64,000 bases of DNA from Lepturacanthus savala (Eukaryota > Chordata > Actinopteri > Scombriformes > Trichiuridae), in contig CM060463.1 in the NCBI GenBank assembly GCA_030544235.1, positions 19,283,690 to 19,347,689 of the forward strand. Direction: 5' to 3'. Of this stretch, positions 49,495 through 61,139 are shown piece by piece. Under the pieces are notes generated by a model. It saw nothing but the letters and a program-made list of their open reading frames with translations, did no database searches and had not been told where the DNA came from. The number at the start of each line of letters is the position of its first letter. Position 1 is the stretch's first letter. The position numbers were made by a program, and so were the translations under genes.

Positions 49495-50040
49495 GTGCTT
49501 GCCTTAACTGCCCTTCAGTGGCAACACCAGCACTGGAACCTGAACATGTTCAGTGAAGAGTCCAGATTCTACCTAGGGAAGTTGGATCGTAGGGTCAAAC
49601 TGTGGAGAAGACGAAGAGATCGCTATGCTGATTGCTGCACCAATACAGTAACACCTGGTGGAGACAACAAAATTATGTTGGGCAGCATCTCCATCACTGG
49701 AAAAAAAAAACCTGGTCATCCATGGAGGTGATTTAAATACAGAAAGCTACCGAGATGAGATTCAGCAACCATTGGTAATCCCATATCTGCATTGTGTAGA
49801 ACCTTCATCCTCCAACAATGCTCACCCCCACAGAGCGGGGATTCCAGAATGCGGGGGTATGGAGAGAGAATGGAATGGCCTGCCAATGGTCCTCATCTCA
49901 ACCCAACTGAAAAAATCCTGGATAAACTTGGACATGCTGTTTGTGCTGGAGTTGGCTAATCTGAAACAAATCCTGGGTGAGGTGTGGACCTTCACCTACA
50001 GACCAGCATGAGGAGGAGGTGCTAGGCTGTCGTGGCTGTG
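49495..50040 (+). pseudogene. Tc1/mariner-type transposase remnant
   Basis: Three broken frames together follow the second half of a Tc1 transposase. First comes WQHQHWNLNMFSEESRFYL, the DESRF region with the catalytic Asp replaced by Glu. Then RYADCCTNT, GGDNKIMLGSIS (the GGGSVMVWG region) and ESYRDEIQQPLVIPY follow. A frame change then leads to LNPTEKILDKLGH, the PDLNPIEHVWD region with the final catalytic acid region degraded. Frameshifts and changed catalytic residues show it is dead. The N-terminal DNA-binding half was not recognised upstream. It lies about 0.5 kb past the setd5 poly(A) signal. Confidence 0.8.
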
Positions 50041-50049
50041 TATGGTTTC

Positions 50050-51690
50050 TCCACCTGCTACTGAGGCTGCCGACTGGTTGTTGAATGAGTAAATCGTTCA
50101 ATGGCGATGTGTCTCATTTCTTCCTTGTTACTGATGGACTTCAATTCTCTAATCCACCAAACAGCTGGAAGCTCAAGACACGAGTCCATAGCAACATCAG
50201 AACAAGCTGTTTGACAATGGCAGAGAAGATTTGTTAATTTGACATGAGTGAAACCCGCATCCCCCGTGCTGCTCATCCCACAAATGCATGTTCCTCTACA
50301 AATGTATTGCCCAAAAGCATTATTGCAGCAAAGAAATAATCTACCAAACAGAAGTTGCATAACTTTTTGTTTTAAGTTTATATATAGGTCTGTGTATGTA
50401 TGTATGGATATATGTATGTGTATATATATATACATGTATATGTGTGTATGTGTTATTTTTTCTGACCAAGCCTCGCATTCCGTGTGACACTGAGAAAACC
50501 GGGGGAAGGGATCTCTGAGGGAGTGTTTGGATGAATTATAAAAACTAGATTTAACAAAAGAAAAGCTGCTATGTTCTCCTTTGAGAGCTGCTCCTTTTTC
50601 CACAGAATGCTGTTATTTTTTTTTTATTTTTTAAACTTTTGATCCTCACAAAACTGACTTGTAAGAAAGGGGACGGCGCTCCAGACTGCCACAGAGGATT
50701 CTCAAGCAGACAGCTCGACAGCATCGGGGAGTCGCCCTCTGTTCTCCTCTCTGAGCTTTTTGTTTTATCATACCCGAGAAGGAACTGCCACGTTTTGTGT
50801 GGAAGACTTCAAGGACAAAGGGCCTGGTCATATTACAGGACCCCACCTAACACTACACATCCCCACACACAAGTACACCAACATACACAGAAGGGTACTC
50901 ATGATACAGGAATGTTTGACAGACAACAAAAAAAAAAAGTTGTGACCCAAAATTACAGCAACCAGCACCTTAAATCGATAGATACAACCTAAGAGACACA
51001 ATAGGACAAAATGTATGATTATGTGTACCTGTATAGAATGAAATGTGATATAGACTTGTATGGAGAAAATATAGTACACTGAATTTATCGCATGATATAT
51101 GTTTTTAGGGGTCTGAGTAACCAACTTTTGTCGGACGGTTGGAAGCTAAATCATTGGGTCTGTTCCTGGGTTCCTCCAAACACCAGACGCTGCATTTCTC
51201 TCTTTGTTTTTTGTAAAGATTATTCTGTTGGGTTTTTTTGTTTTTTTATTTTTACACAGATCATAGTAGTATCTATTTCAATTGTTCCCCTCCAAAAAGG
51301 ATTTAAGAAGCAAGAGATGTAATGCATTTTGATAATAAAATAATCATGATGGTAATGTATTTTGGAAACTACCATTGTGATGTCATTCTAGGGAGTCACT
51401 TGTATGTTTTGCACACATCACAGAATACCAAACTGAAGAAGATGTTTCATCGCTGCTATTTTAAGCGTCATTTCACACCAACAGCAGTTGGTACACATCA
51501 AACGGTCCTTTGTAACCAAAGATGCTTAGTTGAGTTTGGTTTTGTTGTAAAAGCATCAGTTGCTCTAAGGTGCTTATCACCACTAGTTTGATTATTTGGT
51601 CTGCACTCCAGCATGGTCCACTTTCACCAAAATTGGTCTGATTTGACGTTTCTTCCAAGTTTATTTTCAAATAGAAACTTATATAATTAA
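50050..51690. other. Intergenic, no feature recognised
   Basis: A short (TA/TG)n run at 50,390-50,452 and AT-rich DNA. Small open frames lack family resemblance, start context and splice structure. Confidence 0.5.
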
Positions 51691-52055
51691 TATCCTCTCC
51701 CATGATACATCTTGAATAGTTTGGACCCGAGTTCGTAATCTCACCGGAGGGACTGTACCAACGTTTGTCGTTTGCTGTGGAGTCATGTGGAACCAAACCA
51801 CTTTTTGAAGGTCTCGGCCTGCCTGCTTGTGTCGTCAGATACCTTCACACCAACAAAAATCAAACTAAACCAAACTAAGCCCCTTTGGTTCCAAATGACC
51901 GTTTGGTGTGCAAAGTACCCTTAATCAAGCAGACCGAGAACTCCAAAAAGAGGTGGTCTCAGTCCCCTTGACTCTGCACCAAATGACATCGTTTGGTGTG
52001 GTGAGAACACAAACTCGGGTCCAAATGACCTATTCAAGATGCATCATTGGAGGAG
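51690..52055. mobile_element. Foldback (MITE-like) element 1
   Basis: The left arm CATGATACATCTTGAATAG...GGACCCGAGTT is the inverted copy of the right arm AACTCGGGTCC...CTATTCAAGATGCATCATTG. Arms of about 100 bases surround a spacer centred near 51,870. No coding capacity. Confidence 0.6.
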
Positions 52056-52117
52056 GTGAGATAATTCTGGCTGACTGAAAACATGAACACGTTTGCTTCT
52101 AGAACAGTTCTAGAACA

Positions 52118-52298
52118 ATCCTGCTCCGGATGGGCCGGTGTGGGTGCAGGCTTTTGTTTCAACCAAGAAGTGACACAACTGATTCTACGAATGAAGGTCT
52201 TTAACAAGGGCTCCAGTGGTTGATTAGTAGAAGTAGATGTGTTACTGCTTGGTTGAAACAAAAGCCTGTGCCCACACTGGCCCATCTGGACTAGGATG
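52118..52298. mobile_element. Foldback (MITE-like) element 2
   Basis: The left arm GATGGGCCGGTGTGGGTGCA and TTTGTTTCAACCAAG are inverted on the right as CTTGGTTGAAACAAA and GTGCCCACACTGGCCCATC. It is a compact palindrome of about 180 bases. The GGTTGAAACAAAAGCCTG block is common in vertebrate repeats. Confidence 0.65.
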
Positions 52299-53300
52299 TA
52301 TTTCAGGGTCTCAGTGATCTGACAATCCAACTCTTGTTTATCGGAGCTGTTAATATCATATCCAACAGCAGTTGATAGGTGGTGTGGTGCGTGATGTTTT
52401 TGAGGCCAGACCTTTGTGAAGAGGCTTTACTGTGAACCTGGACAGGTGGGAAGAAACCGAAATGAAACCTGTCTGACGAGGAGGAGGTCATTTGTTAGCA
52501 CACCTGAGAGCTAATGGTGATTAGCGTCATCATTCATCAATCATCATCGTCAAATATAATCTTTCCCAATAACTGAGACTCCCGTCTGCTGACAGAGAAG
52601 ATCCCTGTGGAGTTCTCTGACAGTGGGCGAAGCCCTGATGTGTATCTGTAAGGATTCTTCTTCTTTTTTCTTTCTTCTCTCGAAATTATGGTTTAACCGT
52701 GTCACTAAGGTCACCAACTTTTTTTTGTGATTTTCACACATCGTTTTTGAACAAACTGGGATTTTATCACACCGACGTAAAATTTGTTATGAATCATCGT
52801 AGACATTGTGTTTCAAAAGTTATCAAAACCTTTTTTCTATGTTATTCCTGGTTGCTGTCTCGCAATAAAACAGGAATTTGATATGACTTCAGAATACTTA
52901 GTCCATCCCATGGTTCATAAAGGATCCAGCCATGGATGTAATATAATATTACATACAAGGATCCGACAGCAACACTCCTGCACAACCATATTGACTTTGC
53001 ATCATTGGACTCCCTACTTGTGACACTAAATAACATTCAAAGTCAATGCCCTTTTTTTTTTACTTTGATGTAGATGAACAAAATTTGGTATATACATGTA
53101 ACAGGTGAAGACACAAAAGAATTTCTTGGATATTAAACCCAACACAATATCTGCCATTTTAAATTGACCATTCCTAAAATTACCATTTACAGGTGTTGTA
53201 CTTTAAGAAACTCCTCTTAACACTTGATCAGAATAACTTCAGATGTTTTTATGCCATCTAACGACCTTTATGATGAAAAGTTATCATTTTCAACATCAAT

Positions 53301-53330
53301 ATAATAATAATAATAATAATAGTAATGATA
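53301..53330. repeat. (ATA)n microsatellite
   Basis: Run of ATA triplets directly left of a SINE fragment. Confidence 0.75.
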
Positions 53331-53340
53331 ATCATATCAG

Positions 53341-53543
53341 TGTCTGCGTGGGTTTTCTGGCTTCCTCCCACAGTCCAAACACATGCTTAGGTTAACTGGA
53401 GACTAAATTGCCTGTAGGTATGAGTGTGTGAGTTAATGGTGTGTGTGTGTATCGCTGCCTCTCACCCAAAGTACACTGGGACTGGTTCCAGCGGACCCCT
53501 GTGACCCTAGTGACGAATAAGCGGGTTTGACATAAAAAAATAA
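53341..53543 (+). mobile_element. SINE fragment (tRNA-derived, teleost)
   Basis: It carries the body of the same SINE as at 54,446: GTCTGCGTGGGTTTTC, CTTCCTCCCACAGTCCAAA, TGAGTGTGTGAG, then CCAGCGGACCCCTGTGACCC and GAATAAGCGGG. The head with the polymerase III boxes is missing. Confidence 0.75.
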
Positions 53544-53879
53544 AATGTAAGTATAAAAGTATTGTCTGACTGTTTTTGTTGCTGAAGCACAGAGAAGAAA
53601 AGTAGTTAATAACTTGGCCAATCATGTTGAATAATGAGATTTAAAGCCAATAGAGACACTCTTTTTCAAAATGGACTCAGGATGTGATGAAGTTTAATGG
53701 TTAATTGTGGTCATGTGTTTAATGTTATAAAAGACTCAGTTCAATGAACCCACAGACAAGTTTAGAACATAAGTGGAGTGTCAGTACTGTCTATGTCCAC
53801 TAGAGGGAAGCATTGAGCTATAATGTCAATAATGCATAGAAGTGAATCCTCTTCAAATTGTGAGTGAAAGATCCTAAAG

Positions 53880-54390
53880 GGAAATATTCTCTTAATTTTT
53901 TTTCATCACTTTCCCAGGTCTTCTTTGCTTGTTTTTTAATGAACGTAACTCATTTCCAACTTTTTCAAACCTGAGATACAGCAAATTTTCAATGAAGTGG
54001 TGACACTTAATCAGCATCAATTTGTTTAATGGACTGAAAATCCTATAACCTCTTTTTTTTGTTTTATTTGGTTACAATTTTATTGAATTTATTGATATGC
54101 ACAGCAATTTAAAAAAAATAATTTAAATTATAAATTATTATTAAATTATAACTTGTGAAATTTAGACTCAATTGCTATAAAGCATTATAGCCTATAAACC
54201 TTACCACTCACCAGTATAAACCGATTCAAGAATCATGTTTAGAGCTTTCCTCTGTACCATAGAATCTCTAAAGTTTGCTGAATTGCCCACATTTTTAATC
54301 CTGATTTAGGCAAAATGACTTGGACTTGGACAAAAAAATAAAATGGCTTATGTAAAATGGCTATTGTCCTAAACTGGAAAAAAATGTTTC
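53880..54390 (+). repeat. Unclassified interspersed repeat, copy B
   Basis: It shares CACTTTCCCAGGTCT, AACGTAACTCATTTCCAAC, CAAATTTTCAATGAAGTG, TTAATGGACTGAAAATCCT and ATTATAGCCTA with copy A in the same order and orientation. It lacks the first 250 bases of copy A. Confidence 0.65.
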
Positions 54391-54445
54391 AAGAGTCAAT
54401 TTTTGAATGGTCTTTCCATTAATTTTATATTATTTTTTTTTTTTT

Positions 54446-54779
54446 AGCGCTGTTGCCTCACAGCAAGAAGGTCGTAGGTTCAAGACCTCCTTGGGTCCTG
54501 GGTCTGGGACCTTTCTGTGTGGAGTTTGCATGTTCTCCCCGTGTCTGCGTGGGTTTTCACCGGGTACTACGGCTTCCTCCCACAGTCCAAAAACATGCTG
54601 AGGTTAATTGGCGATTCTAAATTGCTGTAGGTGTGAGTGTGTGAGTGAATGGTGTGTGTGCCCCATGATTGGCTGTCGACCATCTGGGGTGTATCCCTGC
54701 CTCTCGCCATAACCCGCTGGGATTGGCTCCAGCAGACCCCTGCGACCCTAATGAGGAATAAGCAGGTATAGAAAATGAC
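54446..54779 (+). mobile_element. SINE (tRNA-derived, teleost)
   Basis: Starts AGCGCTGTTGCCTCACAGCAA, with a polymerase III B box GGTTCAAGACC at 54,478-54,488. It continues with TGTGTGGAGTTTGCATGTTC, CTTCCTCCCACAGTCCAAAAA and a CCTGCGACCCTAATGAGGAATAAG tail ending GTATAGAAAATGACTG. The A box is lost, so it is 5'-truncated. This is one of the most common repeat types in percomorph genomes. Confidence 0.8.
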
Positions 54780-55206
54780 TGACTTTTCCATTTAATAAAA
54801 TGAGAAACGAATCATTTTTGATTGCATAGTTTGCACATGCGCATTAAACAAAGTTTGAACAGAGACCACCAACCAACTACTACTACTGCTGCTGTGGACC
54901 GTGACTGCACCAGAGACTGATTGCATTCCCCCATTTCATGGATTATATTGTGGTAAATTGGGACAGCAATGATTTTATGATACGGTTTTTAATGATGTTG
55001 TTTCTCTGTTCGTCACTATATTTACTATTTTACTGGTAGGTGCTAACCAAATGCAGATTGCTCACTAGCATTGTGTAGCTAATGTGATGTCAACATTAAT
55101 TACATATAAAATAAGTGTTGGTGTAACAAACACTAATTTTTCCATTATGTTCTGAAACGTCACTAAGCTAAGGTAAGTTAATTAATCAATATTTTAATCA
55201 GAAGTT

Positions 55207-56553
55207 TGCTATTTTCATTCCAGGCTGTGTTAACAACAGTAGGCTAACAACGTTAGCTAACAACGTTAGCCTACCGGTGATTGGCCGTTTGTGTGGCGTT
55301 TTCTCCTGTCAGCCACCTTCATGTCACATGGTTTGATATTTTGAGTGCTCTGGTAGCTTTCTAATGAGATAAACAGTCTCGTCTGAAGATTTTTAATTCA
55401 ATTCAGACATGTAAAAATGTTGGTTCTAATAACTGTCTTGGCCTGTATTAGAGACCAGTCTTTATTGTGTAGATTGTGTTTGAATAAAACAGAATGACAG
55501 ACTCCATATACTCAGTCAGTAAATTCTCTGTTTTCATGTATATTTCTGATAAAATTTAAATTAAAACTAAATTCAGGAGTCATGAGGTCATTTTAATGTA
55601 AACATGTTTTTATGCTGTTGCTATGTGTGTAGAATGTTTCTGTTTGAATCATCAGAATCATTTCTTCTTCACACACAGACTGAACAGCATCTCTGAGCTT
55701 TGCAGAGATTCATTTCAGCCACGATTCTACAAATAAACACTGAAACAAGTGAAGAAAACAAGAAGAACCAGGAAAATGTCTCAACACACAAGTTGTTTCC
55801 ACCCTGCAAGACAACTGGTCAACACTGTGAGGTGAGTTAGAAAGAAGGAGAAGTATTGCTTAGTAAGTGAAAACATTTTATTTTTGGTACAATTAGTCCA
55901 ATATTGAGTAGAATTATCTTGAATTATCCTATCTCAATGGCAGATCATTTTTCAAGCATACTTGATATTGGAAATAGTTTGTGAATAAATGATGATCTGT
56001 GTTCTTCTTCTGTTACTGGTTAGCAAGTTACGCTAATACTTTATTTGAGTAAAAGTAGAAATACTGTCTTCTAAAAATTCTCAAAACCAAGTAAAAGACC
56101 TGAATTCAATATATTACTTAAATAAAAGTCAGTATTATATAAAAGTATTATCAGTAAATGTAATTAAAGTATCAAAAAAAGTAGTCATTATCCAGTATAT
56201 CATATTACTTGTTTTTCATCACTTAATACTTGTGAAAATGTAATTCTACTCTGTATTAATTTATTAATGTGGAGCTAATTTTAGATATTTTGTTTTGGAT
56301 AATAGTAGTAAATGTACTGCACCATAATGTTTAGCACCTTTCACACAAAGTACAACTTCAAAAAAGAAAAGCAACAATATAATAGAATCTATTAAAGTGT
56401 ATTAATTTCAAGTCAGATATTAAAATCTGTATTCAAAGGTAATTCATCACTAGGATACACAATTTGTTATTCTATGAATCTGGTGCATTTGGCATTTTTC
56501 TAAATGTTCATGAAGAGCAAATATTTCTTATTTAATTATAAAAAATCCGCAAC
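55207..56553 (+). repeat. Left arm (L) of nested inverted duplication
   Basis: About 1.35 kb that recurs reverse-complemented at 58,018-59,366 (R2), and its first 630 bases again at 57,366-57,990 (R1). Identity is high by eye, with scattered base changes and small indels. It carries a 153-base exon-like module (55,679-55,831). Confidence 0.85.
55679..55831 (+). other. Exon-like module with start codon, copy in L
   Basis: It is bounded by CACACACAG| and |GTGAGTTAG, good acceptor and donor sites. An ATG at 55,776 opens 18 codons plus two bases (MSQHTSCFHPARQLVNTV) running into the donor. I do not recognise the peptide. Two further copies of exactly 153 bases lie on the other strand with the same sites intact. 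It may be the first coding exon of an unknown or mobile gene. Confidence 0.4.
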
Positions 56554-57365
56554 ATAAAAATATATCCTTAATCTTCCTAAAACAAAAAAAGCCTGTTATT
56601 TATTTGGTTTTGACTTGCACATGCATCCAATTTAAAATATAATGGGTTTTTTTCCATTAAAATGTAAATATTTTAATGAAAACAGTCAAAAATAAAATGT
56701 ATAGGATATGATATTTGTGGCAAAGGCTCACATGATAATTTAAAGCAAGAGTTAATTACTTATAGATTATTCATAACAAACGAGAAATTGTTATTTTGAA
56801 TAAATTAATGTTATATAAACAGAACAAATTACTTCCACTCTACTACATTTTAGAAGAAATATTGTACTTTTTATTCCCGTACATTTATTTTGACAGTTTC
56901 AGTTACTATTTAGGTGCAAAATTAAATATTTTACATATAATTAATACATTAATATTCTATAATATATATTTTATTAAATTGTTGTATTGGGCTTTCTTAA
57001 ATGTACACTTTGTGTAAAGGATTCCAAATATTATGACACAATACTTTTACTATTAAACTATAAAATGACTTTATATTGATAGAGTAAAACTTAAAATGCC
57101 TAAAAAATTTAGTAATAGCAGTAACAGAGTCTATGTATGTGTACATTATGCTGCTAATATTTTAGTACTTTTATTTAAGTTGTCTAACATTTTCAGTTGG
57201 AGACTTTTATTTCTCTATTTACTTGAATAAAGGATCTGAGTACATTATCCACTACTGCATATGAATATTTGACTTTAGAGGCCTGTCAGTAGCTATAACA
57301 CAGCCTGAAATGGAAATATTCAAGTAAAGTAGCCTAGTGCTGATTAAAAGATCGATTAATTAACT
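56554..57365. other. Spacer of the inverted duplication
   Basis: Very AT-rich, single-copy-looking DNA of about 0.8 kb. A 73-codon open frame at 56,796-57,017 is hydrophobic and compositionally AT-driven, with no family resemblance. I do not call it a gene. Confidence 0.6.
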
Positions 57366-57990
57366 CACCTCACAGTGTTGACCAGTTGTCTTGCAGGGTG
57401 GAAACAACTTGTGTGTTGAGACATTTTCCTGGTTCTTCTTGTTTTCTTCACTTGTTTCAGTGTTTAGTTGTAGAATCGTGGCTGAAATGAATCTCTGCAA
57501 AGCTCAGAGATGCTGTTCAGTCTGTGTGTGAAGAAGAAATGATTCTGATGATTCAAACAGAAACATTCTACACACATAGAAACAGCATAAAACATGTTTA
57601 CATTAAAATGACCTCCTGACTCCTGAATTTAGTTTTAATTTAAATTTTATCAGAAACATACATGAAAACAGAGAATTTACTGACTGAGTATATGGAGTCT
57701 GTCATTCTGTTTGATTCAAACACAATCTACACAATAAAGACCGGTCTAATACAGGCCAAGACAGTTATTAGAACCAACATTTTTACATGTCTGAATTGAA
57801 TTAAAAATCTTCAGACGAGCCTGTTTATCTCATTAGAAAGTTACCAGAGCACTCAAAATATCAAACCATGTGACATGAAGGTGGCTGACAGGAGAAAACG
57901 CCACACAAACGGCCAATCACTGGTAGGCTAACGTTGTTAGCTAACGTTGTTAGCCTACTGTTGTTAACACAGCCTGGAATGAAAATAGCC
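57366..57990 (-). repeat. Inner right arm (R1) of nested inverted duplication
   Basis: Reverse complement of 55,207-55,839. It stops just inside the donor side of the exon-like module and lacks the further 700 bases found in L and R2. A stretch of about 27 bases separates it from R2. Confidence 0.8.
57369..57521 (-). other. Exon-like module, copy in R1
   Basis: 153 bases with the same acceptor, start codon (57,422-57,424), frame and donor as in L. The coding part is identical to L; one difference was seen in the leader. Confidence 0.4.
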
Positions 57991-58681
57991 ATTAAGAAGA
58001 TTAATGATATATTTTATGGATTTTTTATAATTAAACAAGAAATATTTGCTCTTCATGAAAAAGGAGAAATGGCAAAAAAAATGCCAAATGGAAATTGTGT
58101 ATCCTAGTGATGAATTACCTTTGAATACAGATTTTAATATCTGACTTGAAATTAATACACTTTAATAGGTTCTATTATATTGTTGCTTTTCTTTTTTGAA
58201 GTTGTATTTTGTGTGAAAGGTGCTAAACATTATGGTGCAGTACATTTACTACTATTATCCAAAACAAAATATCTAAAATTAGCTCCACATTAATAAATTA
58301 ATACAGAGTAGAATTACATTTTCACAAGTATTAAGTGATGAAAAACAAGTAATATGATATACTGGATAATGACTACTTTTTTTGATACTTTAATTACATT
58401 TACTGATAATACTTTTATATAATACTGACTTTTATTTAAGTAATATATTGAATTCAGGTCTTTTACTTGGTTTTGAGAATTTTTAGAAGACAGTATTTCT
58501 ACTTTTACTCAAATAAAGTATTAGCGTAACTTGCTAACCAGTAACAGAAGAAGAACACAGATCATCATTTATTCACAAACTATTTCCAATATCAAGTATG
58601 CTTGAAAAATATTGGATTAATTGTACCAAAAATAAAATGTTTTCACTTACTAAGCAATACTTCTCCTTCTTTCTAACTCAC

Positions 58682-58834
58682 CTCACAGTATTGACCAGTT
58701 GTCTTGCAGGGTGGAAACAACTTGTGTGTTGAGACATTTTCCTGGTTCTTCTTGTTTTCTTCACTTGTTTCAGTGTTTATTTGTAGAATCGTAGCTGAAA
58801 TGAATCTCTGCAAAGCTCAGAGATGCTGTTCAGT
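58682..58834 (-). other. Exon-like module, copy in R2
   Basis: 153 bases with intact splice sites and start codon (58,735-58,737). One base change in the 56-base coding part is silent (Asn AAC to AAT). Confidence 0.4.
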
Positions 58835-59237
58835 CTGTGTGTGAAGAAGAAATGATTCTGATGATTCAAACAGAAACATTCTACACACATAGCAACAGCA
58901 TAAAAACATGTTTACATTAAAATGACCTCATGACTCCTGAATTTAGTTTTAATTTAAATTTTATCAGAAACATACATGAAAATAGAGAATTTACTGACTG
59001 AGTATATGGAGTCTCTCATACTTTTTTATTATTCAGACACAATCTACACACATAATAAGGCGGATAAATAAAGACCGGTCTCTAATACAGGCCAAGACAG
59101 TTATTAGAACCAACATTTTTAAATGTCTAATTGAATTAAAAATATTCAGACGAGACTGTTTAGCTCATTAGAAAGTTACCAGAGCACTCAAAATATCAAA
59201 CCATGTCACATGAAGGTGGCTGACAGGAGAAAACCTC

Positions 59238-59365
59238 TGTTGTTAGCTAACGTTGTTAGCCTACTGTTGTTAGTCTACTGTTGTTAGCTAACGTTGTTAG
59301 CTAACATTGTTAGCCTACTGTTGTTAGCTAACGTTGTTAGCTAACGTTGTTAGCCTACTGTTGTT
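59238..59365. repeat. Tandem array of GTTGTTAGCTAAC / GTTGTTAGCCTACT units
   Basis: About ten 12- to 14-base units alternate between TTGTTAGCTAACG and TTGTTAGCCTACTG. Only three to four units exist at the matching place in L (55,230-55,275) and R1 (57,928-57,968), so the array expanded in R2. Confidence 0.8.
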
Positions 59366-60319
59366 TACCATGGCAGCTGCAGAGGTTGTTTTAGAGGCTG
59401 TAGAGTGATGAGATTACTCAGATTAAACAGAATTTTAGGATATTTTAAAGGATGGAGCGGTTAACTGTCTATAAATAGTAAGTTGTCTTTTGTTAATATT
59501 GTTAATGTTCTGTATGTAAACCATAATATAACTGTGTTTTTCAAAAAATAAACCTCGTATTTTATAGAATTTTTGTCGTAAATTCCCTAATATAGACCCC
59601 CTGATTTCAGGCATAGGTTTATTTTCAACACTGTCACTGTGTAGGGGACGTATTCTGCAATTGTAATAGTAAATGTTTAATGTTTTTATCAGTAGCGCTG
59701 CTGAAATGCAGTTACTTTTTGGTTGTCAGTGGAACAACAGGTGTAATAACAAAATGATACATCCTTGTTGTTGTGCCACCATTCAGTTTGTGGTTTGATT
59801 CTTTATTGTTGAAAGAAAAATTCGGGCTGACTCTGAATGACTGATAATGATTTTACATTTCACCCAGGTTTGGCATCCCAATGTAATTTTTTAGTGATTG
59901 TAATGTTAATTTAAATCAAGAAGATTTCACATTTCTTGGAATTTATGTCTTGGAATAGTACACTGTTTAAATCAGGGTTATGACTCAACCGTTTCTTTCC
60001 ATATTTGAAATTAGAACCATGCAGATACCCTGTAAAATGTCAAGTTTAATAAAATAATTAGATCACTAACTAACTAACTGTTTAAATAAAACATTAAATA
60101 TAAATTAAATGACTTCCTTTAAAAAGAAAATATGATTTTGGCCAAGTCTTATAATATAGTTCTCATGGACATAGAATATACAGTTTGAGACAATTTGCAT
60201 TGGCTCAACTTATTCAATATAGATGTGAACTATTACCCTAATTTTTTTTTGGACAAATGAAAAACTTTATTTATTTATACTTTATTTCAATAGGATAGTA
60301 AAATGTAAAGTATAAGGTT

Positions 60320-60592
60320 AAAGACCTCTCTGCTGTTGGCTTCTTCCCAGCTGTAGGTGGCAGGCAGACAGAGCCTAATTGAAGCCAGTGAGTGAACAGG
60401 TATGTTGGTGGGCAGCAGTGCCAGGTGCCGCTGTGACGACAGGTTGTCGACTTGAAGAAAGAGCAGAGAGCAGATGGCTGGTCTGAGGCCTGTCAGCAGG
60501 TGGAAGTCTTCATTCCCCCTGCTCCAGATGGTCTTTACACACAGCTCTGGCAGGGCCGAGAACCCACCAACACAGTCCGATAGTAAAACCAC
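60320..60592 (-). other. Possible coding exon or gene fragment, unknown family
   Basis: A GC-richer island in very AT-rich DNA. The minus strand holds an open frame whose composition looks like protein rather than noise: LTGLRPAICSLLFLQVDN, then SSQRHLALLPTN and YSWEEANSRE. A possible acceptor (CCCTGCCAG|AGCTG) lies inside it near 60,540, and a possible donor (GAGAG|GTCTTT) at its end. I recognise no family. It may be an exon of an unannotated gene, a captured gene piece in a transposon, or chance. Confidence 0.25.
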
Positions 60593-60883
60593 AGATTATT
60601 GGATCTTTTCATGAAATTTCAGCTATTTTCACCATTTCCACTGCATTTATCTATTGCTCTTTCACTGACATTTCAATACTTTTTAGATTCTGCAACCTTT
60701 ACAAAATGTATTCAAGTGTCTTAAGTGTTAAACTGGCATTATGTCTCATGTTATACACTTGAATTAGCATCACAGTTTCTTTGCAGATATTACAACTCTG
60801 TTCAGGTTCATACCTGCTATATAGCGGGTACCTGCTGTACCTGCTATAGGTGATATATATTGTCACCCCATGAAAATAGTGGC

Positions 60884-61135
60884 CTTTTCATTTCGTTTAT
60901 CTTTTCATGAAAGTGAGTTTTTGTCATAAATCATCTTGATGATGCTGCCACGTCTGGTAAAATCAACTTAATCCTGAGTTAAAATGATCATACTCTTTAT
61001 GTACTATAGGACAGTGGGCATGTTTTGTCCAAGTCAGGCTAAAATTCATTGACTTGGGCAATTTAACACGTTTTCATGATGGCAGCTGCTTCAAGAAGCA
61101 AGAATCTATGCAGAAGAAGCTAAGTCAAGTGGTTG
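60884..61135 (-). repeat. Unclassified interspersed repeat, copy C (tail part)
   Basis: On the minus strand it matches the tail of copy D: GAAAGTGAGTTT, CTTGATGATG, TCTGGTAAAATCA, CTATAGGACA, CATGATGGCAGCTG and GCAGAAGAAGCT (given as + strand reading). Confidence 0.6.
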
Positions 61136-61139
61136 CACA

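Larger units (their letters stand above)
58018..59366 (-). repeat. Outer right arm (R2) of nested inverted duplication
   Basis: Reverse complement of L over its whole length. It differs by a changed block near 59,015-59,070, a loss of the GATTGGCCGTTTGTG block, and an expansion of the TTGTTAGCTAACG units at its outer end. Confidence 0.85.

Noticed and set aside
56796..57017. 73-codon frame in the spacer of the inverted duplication
   Set aside because: Composition follows the AT-rich DNA (Ile, Leu, Tyr, Phe, Asn), with no motif or splice context.
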